The notes below the pieces were generated by a model, which made no database searches, was not told where the DNA came from, and saw only the letters and a program-made list of their open reading frames with translations. The translations under genes and the position numbers were made by a program. DNA of 64,000 nucleotides from Heterodera schachtii (taxonomy: Eukaryota; Nematoda; Chromadorea; Rhabditida; Heteroderidae), in the NCBI GenBank assembly GCA_023374025.1, contig SIJG01000046.1, positions 708,707 to 772,706 on the forward strand, given 5' to 3'. This document shows, piece by piece, positions 1 to 11,061 of this stretch (position 1 is the stretch's first letter; every line of letters starts with the position of its first letter).

Positions 1-3000
1 TTTGATGCTATTTTTGAATCTTTCTAAAATAATTATTTATAAAATTGTTTTTTTTTTTGAAATAATTCATATATTTTGAGAATTAAAGTTCAAATTAATT
101 TAATCATTTTAAACTTATTGAGTTCAAATAAAATTATTAATACTTTTTTCAGTTTTAAAATAAATTTTCATAACTTTGCTTCTATTCTAAAAAAATTACA
201 TTAATTTTAGATAAATTTTATTTATCGCGGATCAGGAAAAAAATCATTATTTAATTTAATTTTATTTTTATTATATAGATTTAAAATTTTAAGAGTTAAT
301 TTAATTAATAATTTCAGCTGAATGACTTTATATTTTTCATCAGAAATTTAATTTCGTTATTTAAATATTACAGCTTTATAAAAGGGCTCCAATTTATAAT
401 TGATAAAAACTGCTAAAATAGTTAGTTTTTAGTTTCTAAATACCCCAAAATAGTTTTCTTGAATTTCAGGCTTTTAGGTAATTTTGTTAAGAAATTATAT
501 TGAACAAGCATACAAATAAATTAATATTCTCTCGTTTTCGCTCTACAGTAGTGGAGGGGTAATTAAATATATATTTTTTTCTTTATTCCCAATTTTAATT
601 TCAATATATTATTGTAATTAATTTTTTTTGAATTTTTTATATTTCATTGGAAATTATTATTTTTTTAATGAAAAAATACTTTCAATTTGATTAGTGAATA
701 AATATTTTTTGTTTTTAATCTATACTTTTGTTTTTAAATTCTTTTTTTTCCATTTTGCGGATTTATCATGTGTTAAACTTGCAGTTCTGAGTCTGAAAAG
801 GAAAAAAAAACATTGACCGCTTATATTATATTTTTTGGAATACATTAATAAACTTTCAATCTGTTACGAAATATTTTTAAAAATTAATGTAATAGACAAT
901 ATTATTTTGATTTTATGCATTTGAATTTTATTTTTATTTTCTATTGGATTATATTTATTCAATCAAAAATTCATAATTTTGGAAAGCAAAAATTTCATAT
1001 ATATAAAGTAAAATTTAAACAATATTGTTTTTTGCATAGAAAATATTAAGAAAATGAAATAACATTTCTGTTTTCTAAATTAAAAATTATTTATATAAAT
1101 CCATTATTATATTAAAAATTAAGTTATTTGTAAATTTGCCGTTATTACCTATTTATAATTTAGAATAAATTTTAAAAATTATAAATAAATAATTTTTATA
1201 ATTCAAATAAAGTTAAAAATGAGATTCAATTGTATAAACGAACTTTAATATTTCTTCAATTAATATTTGAACACTATTCTTGTTAATGTGTCTATAATTA
1301 ATCATATTACCACTTTTTCTGTAATTTTTAATCACATTAATTTTATTTTATTTTGATTTTAAACATAATTTTGCATAAATTACTTTTTTTCATGATCAAT
1401 TTCACTTTATGTCGGGTTAATTGATATGCTTTTCAATTATTAATGCAATTTATTACCATAATTTTCAATTTATTAACCAATTTTCTATTGTAAATAATTT
1501 AAATATTTCTTTTATTTTATATATTAATAAATTTTCGTACAGAAATATTTTTTAGTCAAGTGTATTAAAAGCGTAATTAAATATTTTTTGTCATTTTTTA
1601 TTGTAATTTAGGTTATGGGTTCGGAATTGCTGAGAAATAATCGGCGATACCAATACCACTAATAAACTCATTAATATATATTAAGAATTATTATATGTTT
1701 AGTCAAATTAATCTTAAATAAAACAAATTATATAATATTTAAATAATTAGATAAAAATTATTTATGAATTTTCTCTTTCTTTTTTTCATAAATTCAATTT
1801 TTATCTATGTTGATAGAATCATTTCGTTTCGGTTGCTTTCATCCAACTGTTTCCATACAATTATTAATTTCTTAGTTAATTTAAATAATCCTTTAAGTGA
1901 TTATTTAAATGTTTAATTAATAGGTATTTTTTATTTACTTTAAATCTCAAATTAATAATTTTATTTTATTTTGGAAATTATTTTTTTAATGAATCTTTAA
2001 TTTTTTGAATGTTTATAATAAAAATAATTCAAAACTTGAAACAATAAGAATCATAAAAAAGTTAATCAATTTACTCACACAAATAAAAATATATCAAATT
2101 TATTTATTCAATTTACTGATTGTTAAATATTTTTAATTTCTGTATAAATAAAAATATTTAATTTCAAAAATATTTAACTCCAAAAAATTGATTTATTTAT
2201 TTATTTGGTTTCAATTTATAAGCAATAAGCATTTTTTTATAATCAAGTCGTATTTGCTATACCGCCATCTGCATAATAAAGGACAAATGAACATTTTCAC
2301 GATTTTAGTCATTCACGATTATAATTTTAATTTATTAAAAAAAGCGAAAGAATTTTTCAATTATGAAATTAAAAAATTACTTTTATGATATATTTAAAAT
2401 AAAAATCAAAAATTTTTGGTTTTTTAACAATTAAAAAACCAATCTAAATATTTTACTTAATAAAAAAAAGAATAAAATAAAAAAAATGAACGCAATTTAG
2501 TGTAGTTTGAATCTAGAAAAATTTCTTTATTTTAAAAAGTAAATTATTTAAAAATAAAATCAAATAAATAAGTAAAGTATTTAATTTCAAGATAAAATTT
2601 CTTAAAAATTTTTAATTGTTGGAAAGATTTTGTAAGATTTAAAATTTTTAGTTCTTAAAAAACATTTGCTGGTATGATTAAAAGAAATCTTAATAGTAAA
2701 AATAGTTAATTAAAAACATATTTTTAAAGGCTTAAATAATAAATAATAATTTTATCTTGAGTTTTTTGAAAAATATTACAATAAGAAGAGTCATAATTAG
2801 AACTTATAATTATAAAATCACTTTTTAGCTGGTTAAATCAAAAAGAAAAATGCTATAAAAGTTATATATTTAAAAAATTTTTGTGATAAAATTAATTAGA
2901 AAAAAAATATGATATTAAAATCTTTTTTCTAATTATCTGCGACACTAAATTGAATATGATTTACCAAAAGCGACAATATAAACTCCAATATTTACATAAA

Positions 3001-5065
3001 AATAATCAAAAATCAAACAAGAATATACGATCGATGGAATTCATTGTACATTTTATATTATATAAAATACTAGAAAATAAATAAAAGAATATAAAAATAA
3101 TAGAATTTAGCAATTAATATTTAAATGGAAATTTATTTAGACAAAGTGCAAGAAAAAAATAATAGAGTTTTCAATAAAATATTCTTTTTCAATAAAAATA
3201 TACTATTTAAATAAGATAATTTTGATAATTTTATTGCTAAAAATTCAAAATAAAAATTTTTATAATAATTTTAAACATAACAATAATAGAATCAGCAAAA
3301 TAAATATAAGAAATAATTAATTTTTCAAAACTTTTAATTTTTAAAGATTATAAAGTAAAGAAAAAGGAAACAATGAATAAAAATATAATATCACTTAAAT
3401 GAAGTGAAAATTTCTTTAATAATATTATGGATCAAATTAATAAATTAAAGTGTGACATAAAAACTTTGTTTATTGAATTTAAATGAAAATGATTTTTAGA
3501 TAGTATAAAAATCCTAAAAATACTATTAAGTTGTATGATAACAATCGTTATCTGTGCAACATATAATTTTTTGCGCTTGATTAAATAATTATTAAAAGCT
3601 TAATAGAAATATCTACAAACTAAAATGACACATAGACCATATTATATTTTTTCTAAATATATTCATTACTCTGTTATCGAAAACGCTAAAATTCTTACAC
3701 ATAAAATATGTTTAATCCTCAAAAAATGTTTTATGCAAACAAAATGTATTCATTTTATCGTAATAAAAACTAAACATTAATAAATTATTTAGAAAAACGA
3801 AAAGAGTTTTTACTCAAATCACTTTGATATACCCAAATTTCTTTTTACAATTTATATTTTAACTCAAAGTTCTCATACATTTAAATAATAGTTAATTTTA
3901 TAAAAAAAAATTTTTGTAAATAAAACTTTTCTTTATGCCATTTTTTTTATTGAATTATTACATTTTGACGTTCAAGACGGCGAAAGAATGAATATAAATT
4001 AGCTTAATTTATTCCTTAAAAAAAAATTTAATACCCAATAAAATTAAAAATTTATTATTTACTTTATTAAGCATTTAAAAAGTCAATGCTAGTTATAATA
4101 TTAAAGAAAATAAGACTACAAGCACGAGGGAATTCGCTTTATTTTATTTATACAATAATTTGACCCGAAGTTTTAATGATTTTCTGAAATTAAGAAAAGT
4201 AAGAAAAGACTATCATAATTAATGAAAAAATACAAAGGGACAATGTACTAATGGATTTATATAAATAATTTATAATAAAATGAATCAAGTTAGCAATATT
4301 TAATAATTTGTTAAAGTGTAAGTCAGACTATTAAACTTATTTTTATAAATAAAAAAATTTTTAAACCATATATAAACAATTAAATATAATCTGACTATGG
4401 CACTTAACACCACGACTTATCAGAAACAACAAGATATGTTCAAATTGAAGAGCTAAAAATTCATCTGATATAAGATTTTAAACTTTTAGTATTAAAATAT
4501 GTAAAAACAATTAAATAAAACTTAAAATTTAAATTGTCATGGCTAACAAAATTAGTTCAATCAAGGACCATCTCGAGAAATAAAGAGATAGACATATTAT
4601 TAAAAAAATATTTGTAAAAATATTTTAGAAAAATATTCAAAAATAAGACAATAAATATATAAAATTCTGGGATCGTGATGAAATTCCTCGAAAAAACTGT
4701 CGACGGTCGGGAGTATTTAAAAAAATGTGCAACACCCTCGTGATGAAACAAATTTAAATAATAGAAAGTAAAAAGAATTTTGTTGGCGACTAAATATTCC
4801 TCAAAAAATAAATAAATATTTTCTATTTTACATAAAAATAACTTACAATAAAGAAAAAAGTCACCCGAGAAATAACGTAGAATTAATTGTGCTCAAGAAC
4901 GAGAGAATTAATTCCAATTAATCCTTTTCAAAGAATAAATTAAAAATAAATTAATTCATAAAAAATAATTTTAAATTTATTTAGTCAGCAGAAAAAAATT
5001 CATTTATCCTGAATTTTATAATTATCATTCAGCTAAAATAATAAAAATTTAAATGAAAAATTATA
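1..5065. other. AT-rich non-coding DNA
   Basis: The stretch is almost entirely A/T homopolymer runs and short A/T words with frequent stops in all frames. No reading frame has recognisable protein features. I saw no RNA gene and no clear transposon end here. Small diverged exons cannot be excluded. Confidence 0.6.
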
Positions 5066-5707
5066 CTATTTAGTAGGGATCATTTTTTTATGTAAATACA
5101 TGTTTTTTTCCTGGATTCTCCATGCTCTAATTAGTAGGAAAAACACTTTCTTTTTTGTGTTTGCGAACAAAAGTTGGGACTTTTATTTACATATTTTCGG
5201 ATTTTTCTACATATTACATATGTACATATTTTTATACATATTTTGGACTTTTTCGCATTTTTTCGTACATATTTTGCAATTTTTGAGAATTTTTAGGGAA
5301 TTTTTTTATGAAATACCCCAAAAAATATCCAAAATTTCGCAATTTTTTTCAAAAATTTTGAGAATTTATAGAAATTTTTTGCGAAAAGTAAAAAATTTTT
5401 TTTGAAAATGTGCCCCAAAAAAATAGTTTTTTTTCAAAAATGGGATATTAATAAATTAATTTTTAAATTACTAAAAGATAATTCTAAGCCTATTTAGGTC
5501 ATTTTCATGGCAATTTGTGCCTATTTCACGCTTTAGAAAGAATTTTTTTTCCAAAAAATCACCATTTAAAAAATTTTATTTACATATTTTAGTACATATT
5601 TCTGGATTTTTGTAAATATTTCATACATATTTCAGTGTTTTTTATACATATTTTATTTACATATTTCGCGATTTTTCTTACATAAATAAATGATCCCTAC
5701 TATTTAG
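5066..5707. mobile_element. Non-autonomous hAT-like element with 8-bp target duplication
   Basis: The element proper is 5074-5699 (626 bp). It begins TAGGGATCATTT and ends AAATGATCCCTA, an inverted repeat. It is flanked by a perfect 8-bp direct repeat CTATTTAG at 5066-5073 and 5700-5707. A TAGGG terminus plus an 8-bp duplication is the hallmark of the hAT superfamily (compare maize Ac). Both ends carry a dense array of the motif TACATATTT, about ten copies, where hAT elements have subterminal transposase-binding sites. The 101-codon frame inside (5100-5405) is F/Y/I-rich and is a by-product of this array, not a transposase. Mobilisation would need an enzyme encoded elsewhere. Confidence 0.88.
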
Positions 5708-6232
5708 GGTGTAACATAAGTTCCCGCACAAATTTTTTTTCTGCAAATTCAAAATTTATAACTTAGTTATTTCAGTACCTATTTAAATAATTATTTTTTT
5801 ATTTTGTTCATCATGGAATCCTCTTTCATATCTTCTATCTTTTCACTTTTTATTTGCTTGATCGATTTTTTCTGCCTTTTTTCCCGACCATGCCAAATAA
5901 AAAATGGCCCATTTTTTATGGTCAAAAACCAAAACTGATATAAGATAAACTAAGTTTTTCTATACATTTTGGACCAGTAGAATCCGAATATGGCCTTAAA
6001 TCTGACCTATCTTTTCAACCTGAGCTTGTACTGCTCCAAATCCATGCATGAATTTGGAGCTGAACAGGTTTGTGAGATCCCAAGACCAAATCTAAGGTCA
6101 TATTTGGACTCAGCGTAGTCGATTTACCAGCTTAATTAAATTCAGAATTTCCAAGACCACTATTAAAGAATTTTGTTAGTCGGTGGCCGTGGAAAATGCC
6201 GATTTTGGAGACCACTTTTGGACTCGGCCCTA
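5705..6232. mobile_element. Possible older hAT-like element beside the first
   Basis: A segment starting TAGGGTGTAAC at 5705 and ending GGCCCTA at 6232 could be a second element. Its first bases overlap the right target duplication of the 5074-5699 element, so the latter would have inserted at its very tip. The shared terminal repeat is only about 5 bp and I find no convincing 8-bp duplication. It contains the foldback at 5976-6110. Confidence 0.3.
5976..6110. repeat. Foldback with nested palindrome
   Basis: Bases 5976-6008 are an imperfect inverted repeat of 6081-6110 (AATATGGCCTTAAATCTG against its complement CCAAATCTAAGGTCATATT). Nested inside, 6033-6060 is a 28-bp palindrome with one mismatch (GCTCCAAAT...ATTTGGAGC around CATGCATG). 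This could be a MITE core or a cruciform-forming site. Confidence 0.6.
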
Positions 6233-6239
6233 TAGTAAT

Positions 6240-7560
6240 TCAATTTTTATGATTAAAATTTTATAATAATATTTGATTAATAAAAAAATAAATAAATAAT
6301 GGAAATAAAAATTTATAATTACGTTCAACTTCTTACAGCAAAATAATCATAAAAAATGGCTTGACTCAATCCCTGAAATTTGATAATTTAAATATTATTT
6401 TATTCGTTGGAATATATGTTTTTTATAATAAAAATTATTAATAAAAGAAATTTAAAAAATTAATAAATACTAAAAGGGATAATTGAGAAAAAATTTTTGC
6501 ATCATATTTGAATACCTACCCGACCTCGAGCTTCCGCTCCCCGGCATTAAATTTAAAAAAACGCAACCCCTTCGTTAGATATTTATTTCTTTTGAATAAG
6601 CAAACAATTAACAAAAGGAAAAGACAAACAAAAAATTTTAAAGTTGATTTTTAAGAATTTATTTTTTAAATTCGTTCAAACAGAAAAATAATAAAATTAA
6701 TTTTAAATAAATTTTCATTCATATAAATTAAAGATTATCATATGAAAAAAAGAAACAATATGTGATAAATTCTAACAAACAAAAAACGGTTGTACTTATA
6801 ACAAAAGAAACCTTTGAATTAATTTTCAATTATTTAAAATAATTTAAAAATAAAATATTTACCAAAATCAAAGATTTAACAGTACATTTCTGAAAAGAAG
6901 ATTAAAAACAAGAAATAAAATAACCATATCCAAATTATAAAAAATTAGCATTATGAAAATGCCCATAAATGCTACAAAAAATATCTATCATTATTGTATA
7001 ATGATGAACATTTAGGTACATATAAATTTTTTAAAATAATTCATTTAGTAATTTAAAACTTATTATATAATTGGACATTTTTCAAAATTACCGAGGAAGC
7101 GTTAAGTTAATACACATGAGATCATGAAAAAACCATAAAAAATTAATAAATTAACAGAAAAAAATTATAATATTTGAAATAAAATGCAGAAAGTGGTAAG
7201 AAATAATATTAGAATAGCAAATAAATAATACATAAATTTAATAGAAGCCAATCAACCCTAGTCGTAAAAGCCTACTTTCCATCAGCGAGAAGTTAAAAAA
7301 AATATACTTCAGAGCTTTGCCTAATAAAATTATATTCTCAAAATAAATTATTAAATGGAATTATCTCGTTAATAGATAACTTCCAAAATTTAAAAAGGAA
7401 ATGATTAAATGCAAAAAGGGCCAAAATATAAGATATAAGATAAAAAGTTGAAGTACAAAATCATTAAATATGTTATATGGTAAATTCAACAAAACCGAAT
7501 TTCGGAAAAATGAATTTAAATTAATTTTAAATAAATTTTCATTTTTATAAATTAAAGATA
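6240..7560. other. AT-rich non-coding DNA with a short duplication
   Basis: No gene seen. A sequence of about 40 bp around 6697-6735 recurs at 7518-7560 in the same orientation. The second copy ends exactly where the base composition jumps to GC-rich at 7561. Confidence 0.5.
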
Positions 7561-7773
7561 TTTGTCGGAAAAGGAGGGGGACAAACTGGGGGAAGGGAAA
7601 GGAGGGGGGAGATTCGAGACTCGCTCACACGAGCGGCGACGCAGATTGGCGATGGAGAAGGCGAGAGGAAGGGTGTGCCGATTGTCCGTTTTTGGGGAGG
7701 TTTCTCGCAGTCTGTGCCCGCATTTCCCGTGCTTCCCGACCCCCAACCCAAAAGCAACTCTTTCAACAACAAT
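7561..7773 (-). other. GC-rich 3' flank of the retroelement-like frames
   Basis: Composition changes abruptly from about 85% A/T to G/C-rich at 7561, an insertion or truncation boundary. On the minus strand this lies downstream of the frames at 7774-9684. An AATAAA-like signal occurs near 7768-7774 on the minus strand, with no poly(A) tail. The small overlapping frames here on both strands are not recognisable. Confidence 0.4.
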
Positions 7774-8260
7774 TTATTTGAAGCAAAAAAGGGAGGACGC
7801 CGTTGGGATTAAAAATTGGCGCAGAGTAAAGCAAAGGTTAAAAGGGTGATTATAGGAAGTGTGAATATATGAGAGAGTAACAAAACTTAAGTAGCAAAAA
7901 GCAAGAAAAAAAGGGGGAGGGCCCACGGCTGACGTACGATAAAAAAAGGGGGAGAATGTGATGAGCCCCAAGCGCGATGACACGTCCGGCGGGGGCGGGA
8001 GGCCATGCAACATCGAAGAGAGCGCCAACAATTCTTGCTGAACATCCTCCAACTTGTCACGTGTGTTTTCCACCCACGCCTGCCAAACGGGCAGAGTGTC
8101 CGTGTACGGACGAAGGAGCTCGACGGACGAGAGGGCCAAGAGAGAGGAGACGTCCGTTGTGCGGCGTTTGAGGAGCCAAAGGGATCGGAGAGTTTCAATT
8201 GGCGCGAAGGGGTGCAGATGGAGGGGGTAGGCGTGGAAGTGGCCCCCCGGGGGGGGGGGG
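7774..8260 (-). pseudogene. Leucine-rich helical C-terminal segment, shifted frame
   Basis: This minus-strand frame has no ATG at its start. It opens upstream of about 8260, across a run of 15 G/C pairs (8249-8263), and continues to a stop at 7774. Its first part is leucine-, arginine- and glutamate-rich and probably helical (…LRSLWLLKRR…, …KLEDVQQELLALSSM…), ending in a PPPPD tract. The last part is hydrophobic and aromatic and looks non-coding. The neighbouring 280-codon frame stops at 8195, so the two overlap in different frames at the homopolymer. The simplest reading is one protein broken by an indel in the G run. The helical block after a proline/serine-rich region recalls Gag- or ORF1-type proteins, but no family can be assigned. 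It could be Gag, ORF1 or an unrelated host protein. Confidence 0.4.
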
Positions 8261-9037
8261 GGGTCCGACTTGGTTGAGGGGGGTCGGGTTTAAGAGGTGG
8301 GTGGGGGGAGAGTTTGACAGTACGTTTCTGCCGGCTGGACGCGCAGAAAAGGAAGATGAGGAGGAAGAGGAGGGGCGTCGTTTGATGTGCGGACGGGGAC
8401 GGGGGAAGTATGGAGGGTTGCAGACGGGGCGGGGAGGAGGGCGAGGGGAACGGTCGGGCGAAACATCGTAGCGGGAGTGAAGACGACGACCAGGACGGCG
8501 AGGGGACGGAGAACGACGGGAATTGACAGATGATCCGGAGGGTGCGCGCTGTCGGTTGCCGGTCCCAGAAGGCTGACGCGACGAAGACTGGTGGCTGGGT
8601 CCGGCGATGTCGCTGTCGCTGGGGGGTGGTCTGCTAGAGACGACCTCCCCGACCTTCGGAATTTTAAATCCCGGAATCGGATTAAAAATTTGCTGGGCCC
8701 GGCCCTTGACGTTCTCATCTCTATCCTCAGGAGGCGGTTGGATTTGGGGGCGTTTCGACATATTCTCTAAAGCAATCGTGGGGTGATGTGAAATAAGTTG
8801 GGGATCAAAATAGGACGAAATAAACAGAATGGGTGGGAGGTTAATCGGAAGGGGGTTGAAAAGGTGGGATGGAGGAGGGCTGATCAGCACGCCCGGTAGG
8901 GTCGACAGGTCATGTGAGCGGTCGGTCAGGGCGGCGGGGCGAGGAAGAGAGTCGGGTTCGGCCGTGATCGAACGTTCTCCCTGCTCCCTAGTCTCAGGAC
9001 GAGGGCGGACGTGACTCCCGCCACTTCGGAGGGTCAT
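8195..9037 (-). CDS. Pro/Ser/Arg-rich protein, retroelement-like, unassigned
   Basis: This frame of 280 codons is the longest in the window. It starts at an ATG whose bases overlap the stop of the preceding frame (ATGA, 9037-9034). The product is strongly biased: P, S and R dominate, with an R/S/P block (…SRRSPSPRRPGRR…), a poly-serine stretch and PPPPPGG near the end. An alternative internal start (MSKRPQ…) lies about 90 residues in. No catalytic motif, zinc knuckle or membrane segment is visible. It ends next to a 15-G run where the reading frame appears to shift. Basic, proline-rich, disordered proteins of this sort are common as Gag or ORF1 products and as integrase tails, so a retroelement origin is inferred from composition and context only. 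G/C-rich DNA easily gives long spurious frames, so a non-coding explanation stays possible. Confidence 0.4.
   Translation of the reverse strand: MTLRSGGSHVRPRPETREQGERSITAEPDSLPRPAALTDRSHDLSTLPGVLISPPPSHLFNPLPINLPPILFISSYFDPQLISHHPTIALENMSKRPQIQPPPEDRDENVKGRAQQIFNPIPGFKIPKVGEVVSSRPPPSDSDIAGPSHQSSSRQPSGTGNRQRAPSGSSVNSRRSPSPRRPGRRLHSRYDVSPDRSPRPPPRPVCNPPYFPRPRPHIKRRPSSSSSSSFSARPAGRNVLSNSPPTHLLNPTPLNQVGPPPPPGGPLPRLPPPSAPLRAN
8249..8263. repeat. 15-bp poly-G tract
   Basis: An uninterrupted G run on the plus strand lies at the point where two minus-strand frames diverge. It may be a slippage site or an assembly error. Confidence 0.9.
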
Positions 9038-9684
9038 TTCTTCAAATCGCTGGTGAAGAGGGAATCGGACAACTGCCGTTTCTTCCCCGGGTTCGGACTC
9101 AGGGGGGGGGGGGTGGGCGAGTACTGCGAGGGACTTCGGGATCGGGGCGCTCGGAACGAAGTCGGTGAACGCAGACTGACGAATTGCAGAGTCTCCAGAG
9201 GGAAAAAATCTTTATGAGGTTGCCCGCAGTTCCACGGGGGGAACCCATTGCGGGCCCGGAGCTCCCGACTCCTCAGGGAAGTTCCCCTAATTCCTCTGCG
9301 TTGAGCGAGGGCTGGGAGTTCGGGTCGGGTAAGAGGGCGTCCAGAGGCACGCCAATGGTCGGCGACGGTGCAGTTGGGGCGAACAAGGCGAGAGCAGGCT
9401 GGGATGGAGTCAATCTGGTGCCAAGACACAACTTGGCCGTTGCGCAACTGTCGGAGGCGGCCTCGGCGCAATACGTCCTCGGCCCGTTGACGTCCATAGT
9501 CAGACCACCACCAGCCAACCCCGGCGCGGCGGTCCAGGACCCGGTCGGCCCTGTTGCTGTCATCGGAGTTTAGGACTGGGGATGCCGAGCGGAGGCGAAT
9601 GGGCGGCTGGCGACGACCGGTGCCGTAGAGTGGCGGCACGAGGGGGCGAGATTGGCGGGGAGAGAAGCGGTCGTTCAAACTCAA
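9034..9684 (-). CDS. Retroelement-like reading frame, upstream partner
   Basis: This 216-codon minus-strand frame starts inside the first 127-bp satellite unit: its first residues, MSLNDRFS, also begin the short frames of the satellite copies. It ends in ATGA overlapping the next frame. The first half contains DRVL…W…RGRLRQLRNGQVVSWHQID, which faintly resembles the C-terminal domain of retroviral-type integrases (W…G…V…RH..Q). The second half is S/P/R-rich. A second open frame (9273-9563, minus strand, A/L/T/P-rich) overlaps it completely, so which frame is real is unclear. Possible readings are a Pol tail, a Gag fragment or a chance frame in G/C-rich DNA. The satellite lies immediately upstream, where tandem promoter monomers occur in some retroelements. 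Confidence 0.3.
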   Translation of the reverse strand: MSLNDRFSPRQSRPLVPPLYGTGRRQPPIRLRSASPVLNSDDSNRADRVLDRRAGVGWWWSDYGRQRAEDVLRRGRLRQLRNGQVVSWHQIDSIPACSRLVRPNCTVADHWRASGRPLTRPELPALAQRRGIRGTSLRSRELRARNGFPPWNCGQPHKDFFPLETLQFVSLRSPTSFRAPRSRSPSQYSPTPPPLSPNPGKKRQLSDSLFTSDLKK

Positions 9685-10495
9685 AAACTCAAAATGGAGT
9701 TACTCCAGAGAAGTATCGTACAAACTCCGCCCTTTTTGCTAAGGTGCACTCTTTTGCCGAAAACGGACGACCCCAATGAGTTTTTTGAAAAGCGGTCGTT
9801 CAAACTCAAGCACCTTAAAATGAATGCTACCCCAGAGAATTATCGTACAAACTCCGCCCTTTTTGCTAAGGTGCACTCTTTTGCCGAAAACGGACGACCC
9901 CAATGAGTTTTTTGAAAAGCGGTCGTTCAAACTCAAAGCACCTCAAAATGGAGTTACTCCAGAGAAGTATCGTACAAACGGTGCACTCTTTTGCCGATAA
10001 CGGACGACCCCAATGAGTTTTTTGAAAAGCGGTCGTTCAAACTCAAGCACCTCAAAATGAATGCTACCCCAGAGAATTATCGTACAAACTTCGCCCTTTT
10101 TGCTAAGGTGCACTCTTAAGCCGAAAACGGACGACCCCAATGAGTTTTTTGAAAAGCGGTCGTTCAAACTCAAAGCACCTCAAAATGGAGTTACTCCAGA
10201 GAAGTATCGTACAAACTCCGCCCTTTTTGCTAAGGTGCACTCTTTTGCCGATAACGGACGACCCGAATGAGTTTTTTGAAAAGCGGTCGTTCAAACTCAA
10301 GCACCTCAAAATGAATGCTACCCCAGAGAATTATCGTACAAACTCCGCCCTTTTTGCTAAGGTGCACTCTTTTGCCGAAAACGGACGACCCAAATGAGTT
10401 TTTTGAAAAGCGGTCGTTCAAACTCAAGCACCTCAAAATGAATGCTACCCCAGAGAATTATCGTACAACTTCGCCCTTTTTGCTAAGGTGCACTC
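9667..10495 (-). repeat. 127-bp satellite, alternating A/B monomers (left block)
   Basis: Units start with GCGGTCGTTCAAACTC at 9667, 9792, 9919, 10029, 10156, 10283 and 10410. The period is 127 bp except for one unit with a 17-bp deletion (9919-10028). Two monomer types alternate: A has GGAGTTACTCC, B has AATGCTACCCC. The order is A B A B A B B, a dimeric higher-order repeat of about 254 bp. Each unit has a minus-strand frame of about 65 codons (MSLNDRFSKNS…) that also yields the listed-length frames at 9739-10436; these follow from repetition rather than selection. The array continues after the foldback insertion at 14340-14580. Confidence 0.93.
10492..10495. repeat. Target-site duplication ACTC, left copy
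   Basis: ACTC at 10492-10495 is repeated at 14336-14339. Removing 10496-14339 restores a normal satellite B unit of about 126 bp, which proves the insertion. Confidence 0.85.
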
Positions 10496-10496
10496 T

Positions 10497-10550
10497 GTCG
10501 CGGCTGATCATCGGCCGATCAGCCGCGACTGTCCGATTTAATCGGACAGT
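10497..10550. repeat. Left tip: two adjacent hairpins
   Basis: Hairpin 1 has a perfect 13-bp stem (10497-10509 with 10517-10529, 7-nt loop). Hairpin 2 has a perfect 10-bp stem (10528-10537 with 10541-10550, loop TTA). The same two-hairpin layout, with different loops, occurs at the right tip. Confidence 0.9.
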
Positions 10551-10830
10551 TGTCGAATGGAAAGAAATGCGGGGGGAGAAGGAGGAAAAAAACAGGAGAA
10601 CGGGAAATTGGGCGAAGAATGAGAAAAAAGGGGGACCGCAAGAGGGGCTTTTGCATGTGAATGGGAAGAAAGAAGAAGTGAAAAAGCGGACCAGCCCCCG
10701 CCGCGCATGTGAATGGTGCCTAAGGGCAGAAAAAGCCGATCGAGCGATCAACGACGACGAAGAAGAAGAACAACAATCAACCCAAATGATCATCCCATCA
10801 TTTTTATTGTACCCGCCCATTTTCTGATCC

Positions 10831-10878
10831 TATATAAGCAACACAAATTGTACATTTCGATGGCTTGCGACAAATAAA
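10831..10878 (+). promoter_or_regulatory. TATA-like box followed closely by AATAAA, left arm
   Basis: TATATAAG lies at 10831-10838 and AATAAA at 10873-10878. The right arm has the same pair on the minus strand (TATTTAAG at 14005-14012, AATAAA at 13958-13963). A TATA box about 40 bp before a polyadenylation signal resembles the U3-R layout of an LTR. Here the two units point toward each other. Confidence 0.45.
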
Positions 10879-11061
10879 GAATAAAAACCCGTCCATTTTG
10901 GGGGTTTATTGGGTAGTCTGGGCAGCCCCTCTCCCTCTCCCTCCGCTTTCACCCACCCCCGAACCAATGGACGCAAAGCGTCCCGAAGCGATCCGCTTCA
11001 TGTGGCGCTCCTGGGTGGATAGTGGGGTTTGTTAGCAAGGGAAGGGGGGAGTAAGTAGGCC

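Noticed and set aside
5100..5405. 101-codon aromatic frame
   Set aside because: It lies inside a non-autonomous hAT-like element and reflects TACATATTT repeats; it has no transposase motif.
9652..10827. Several frames of 65-170 codons on both strands
   Set aside because: They follow the 127-bp satellite period and repeat the same peptide; the 170-codon frame runs from satellite into the foldback tip.
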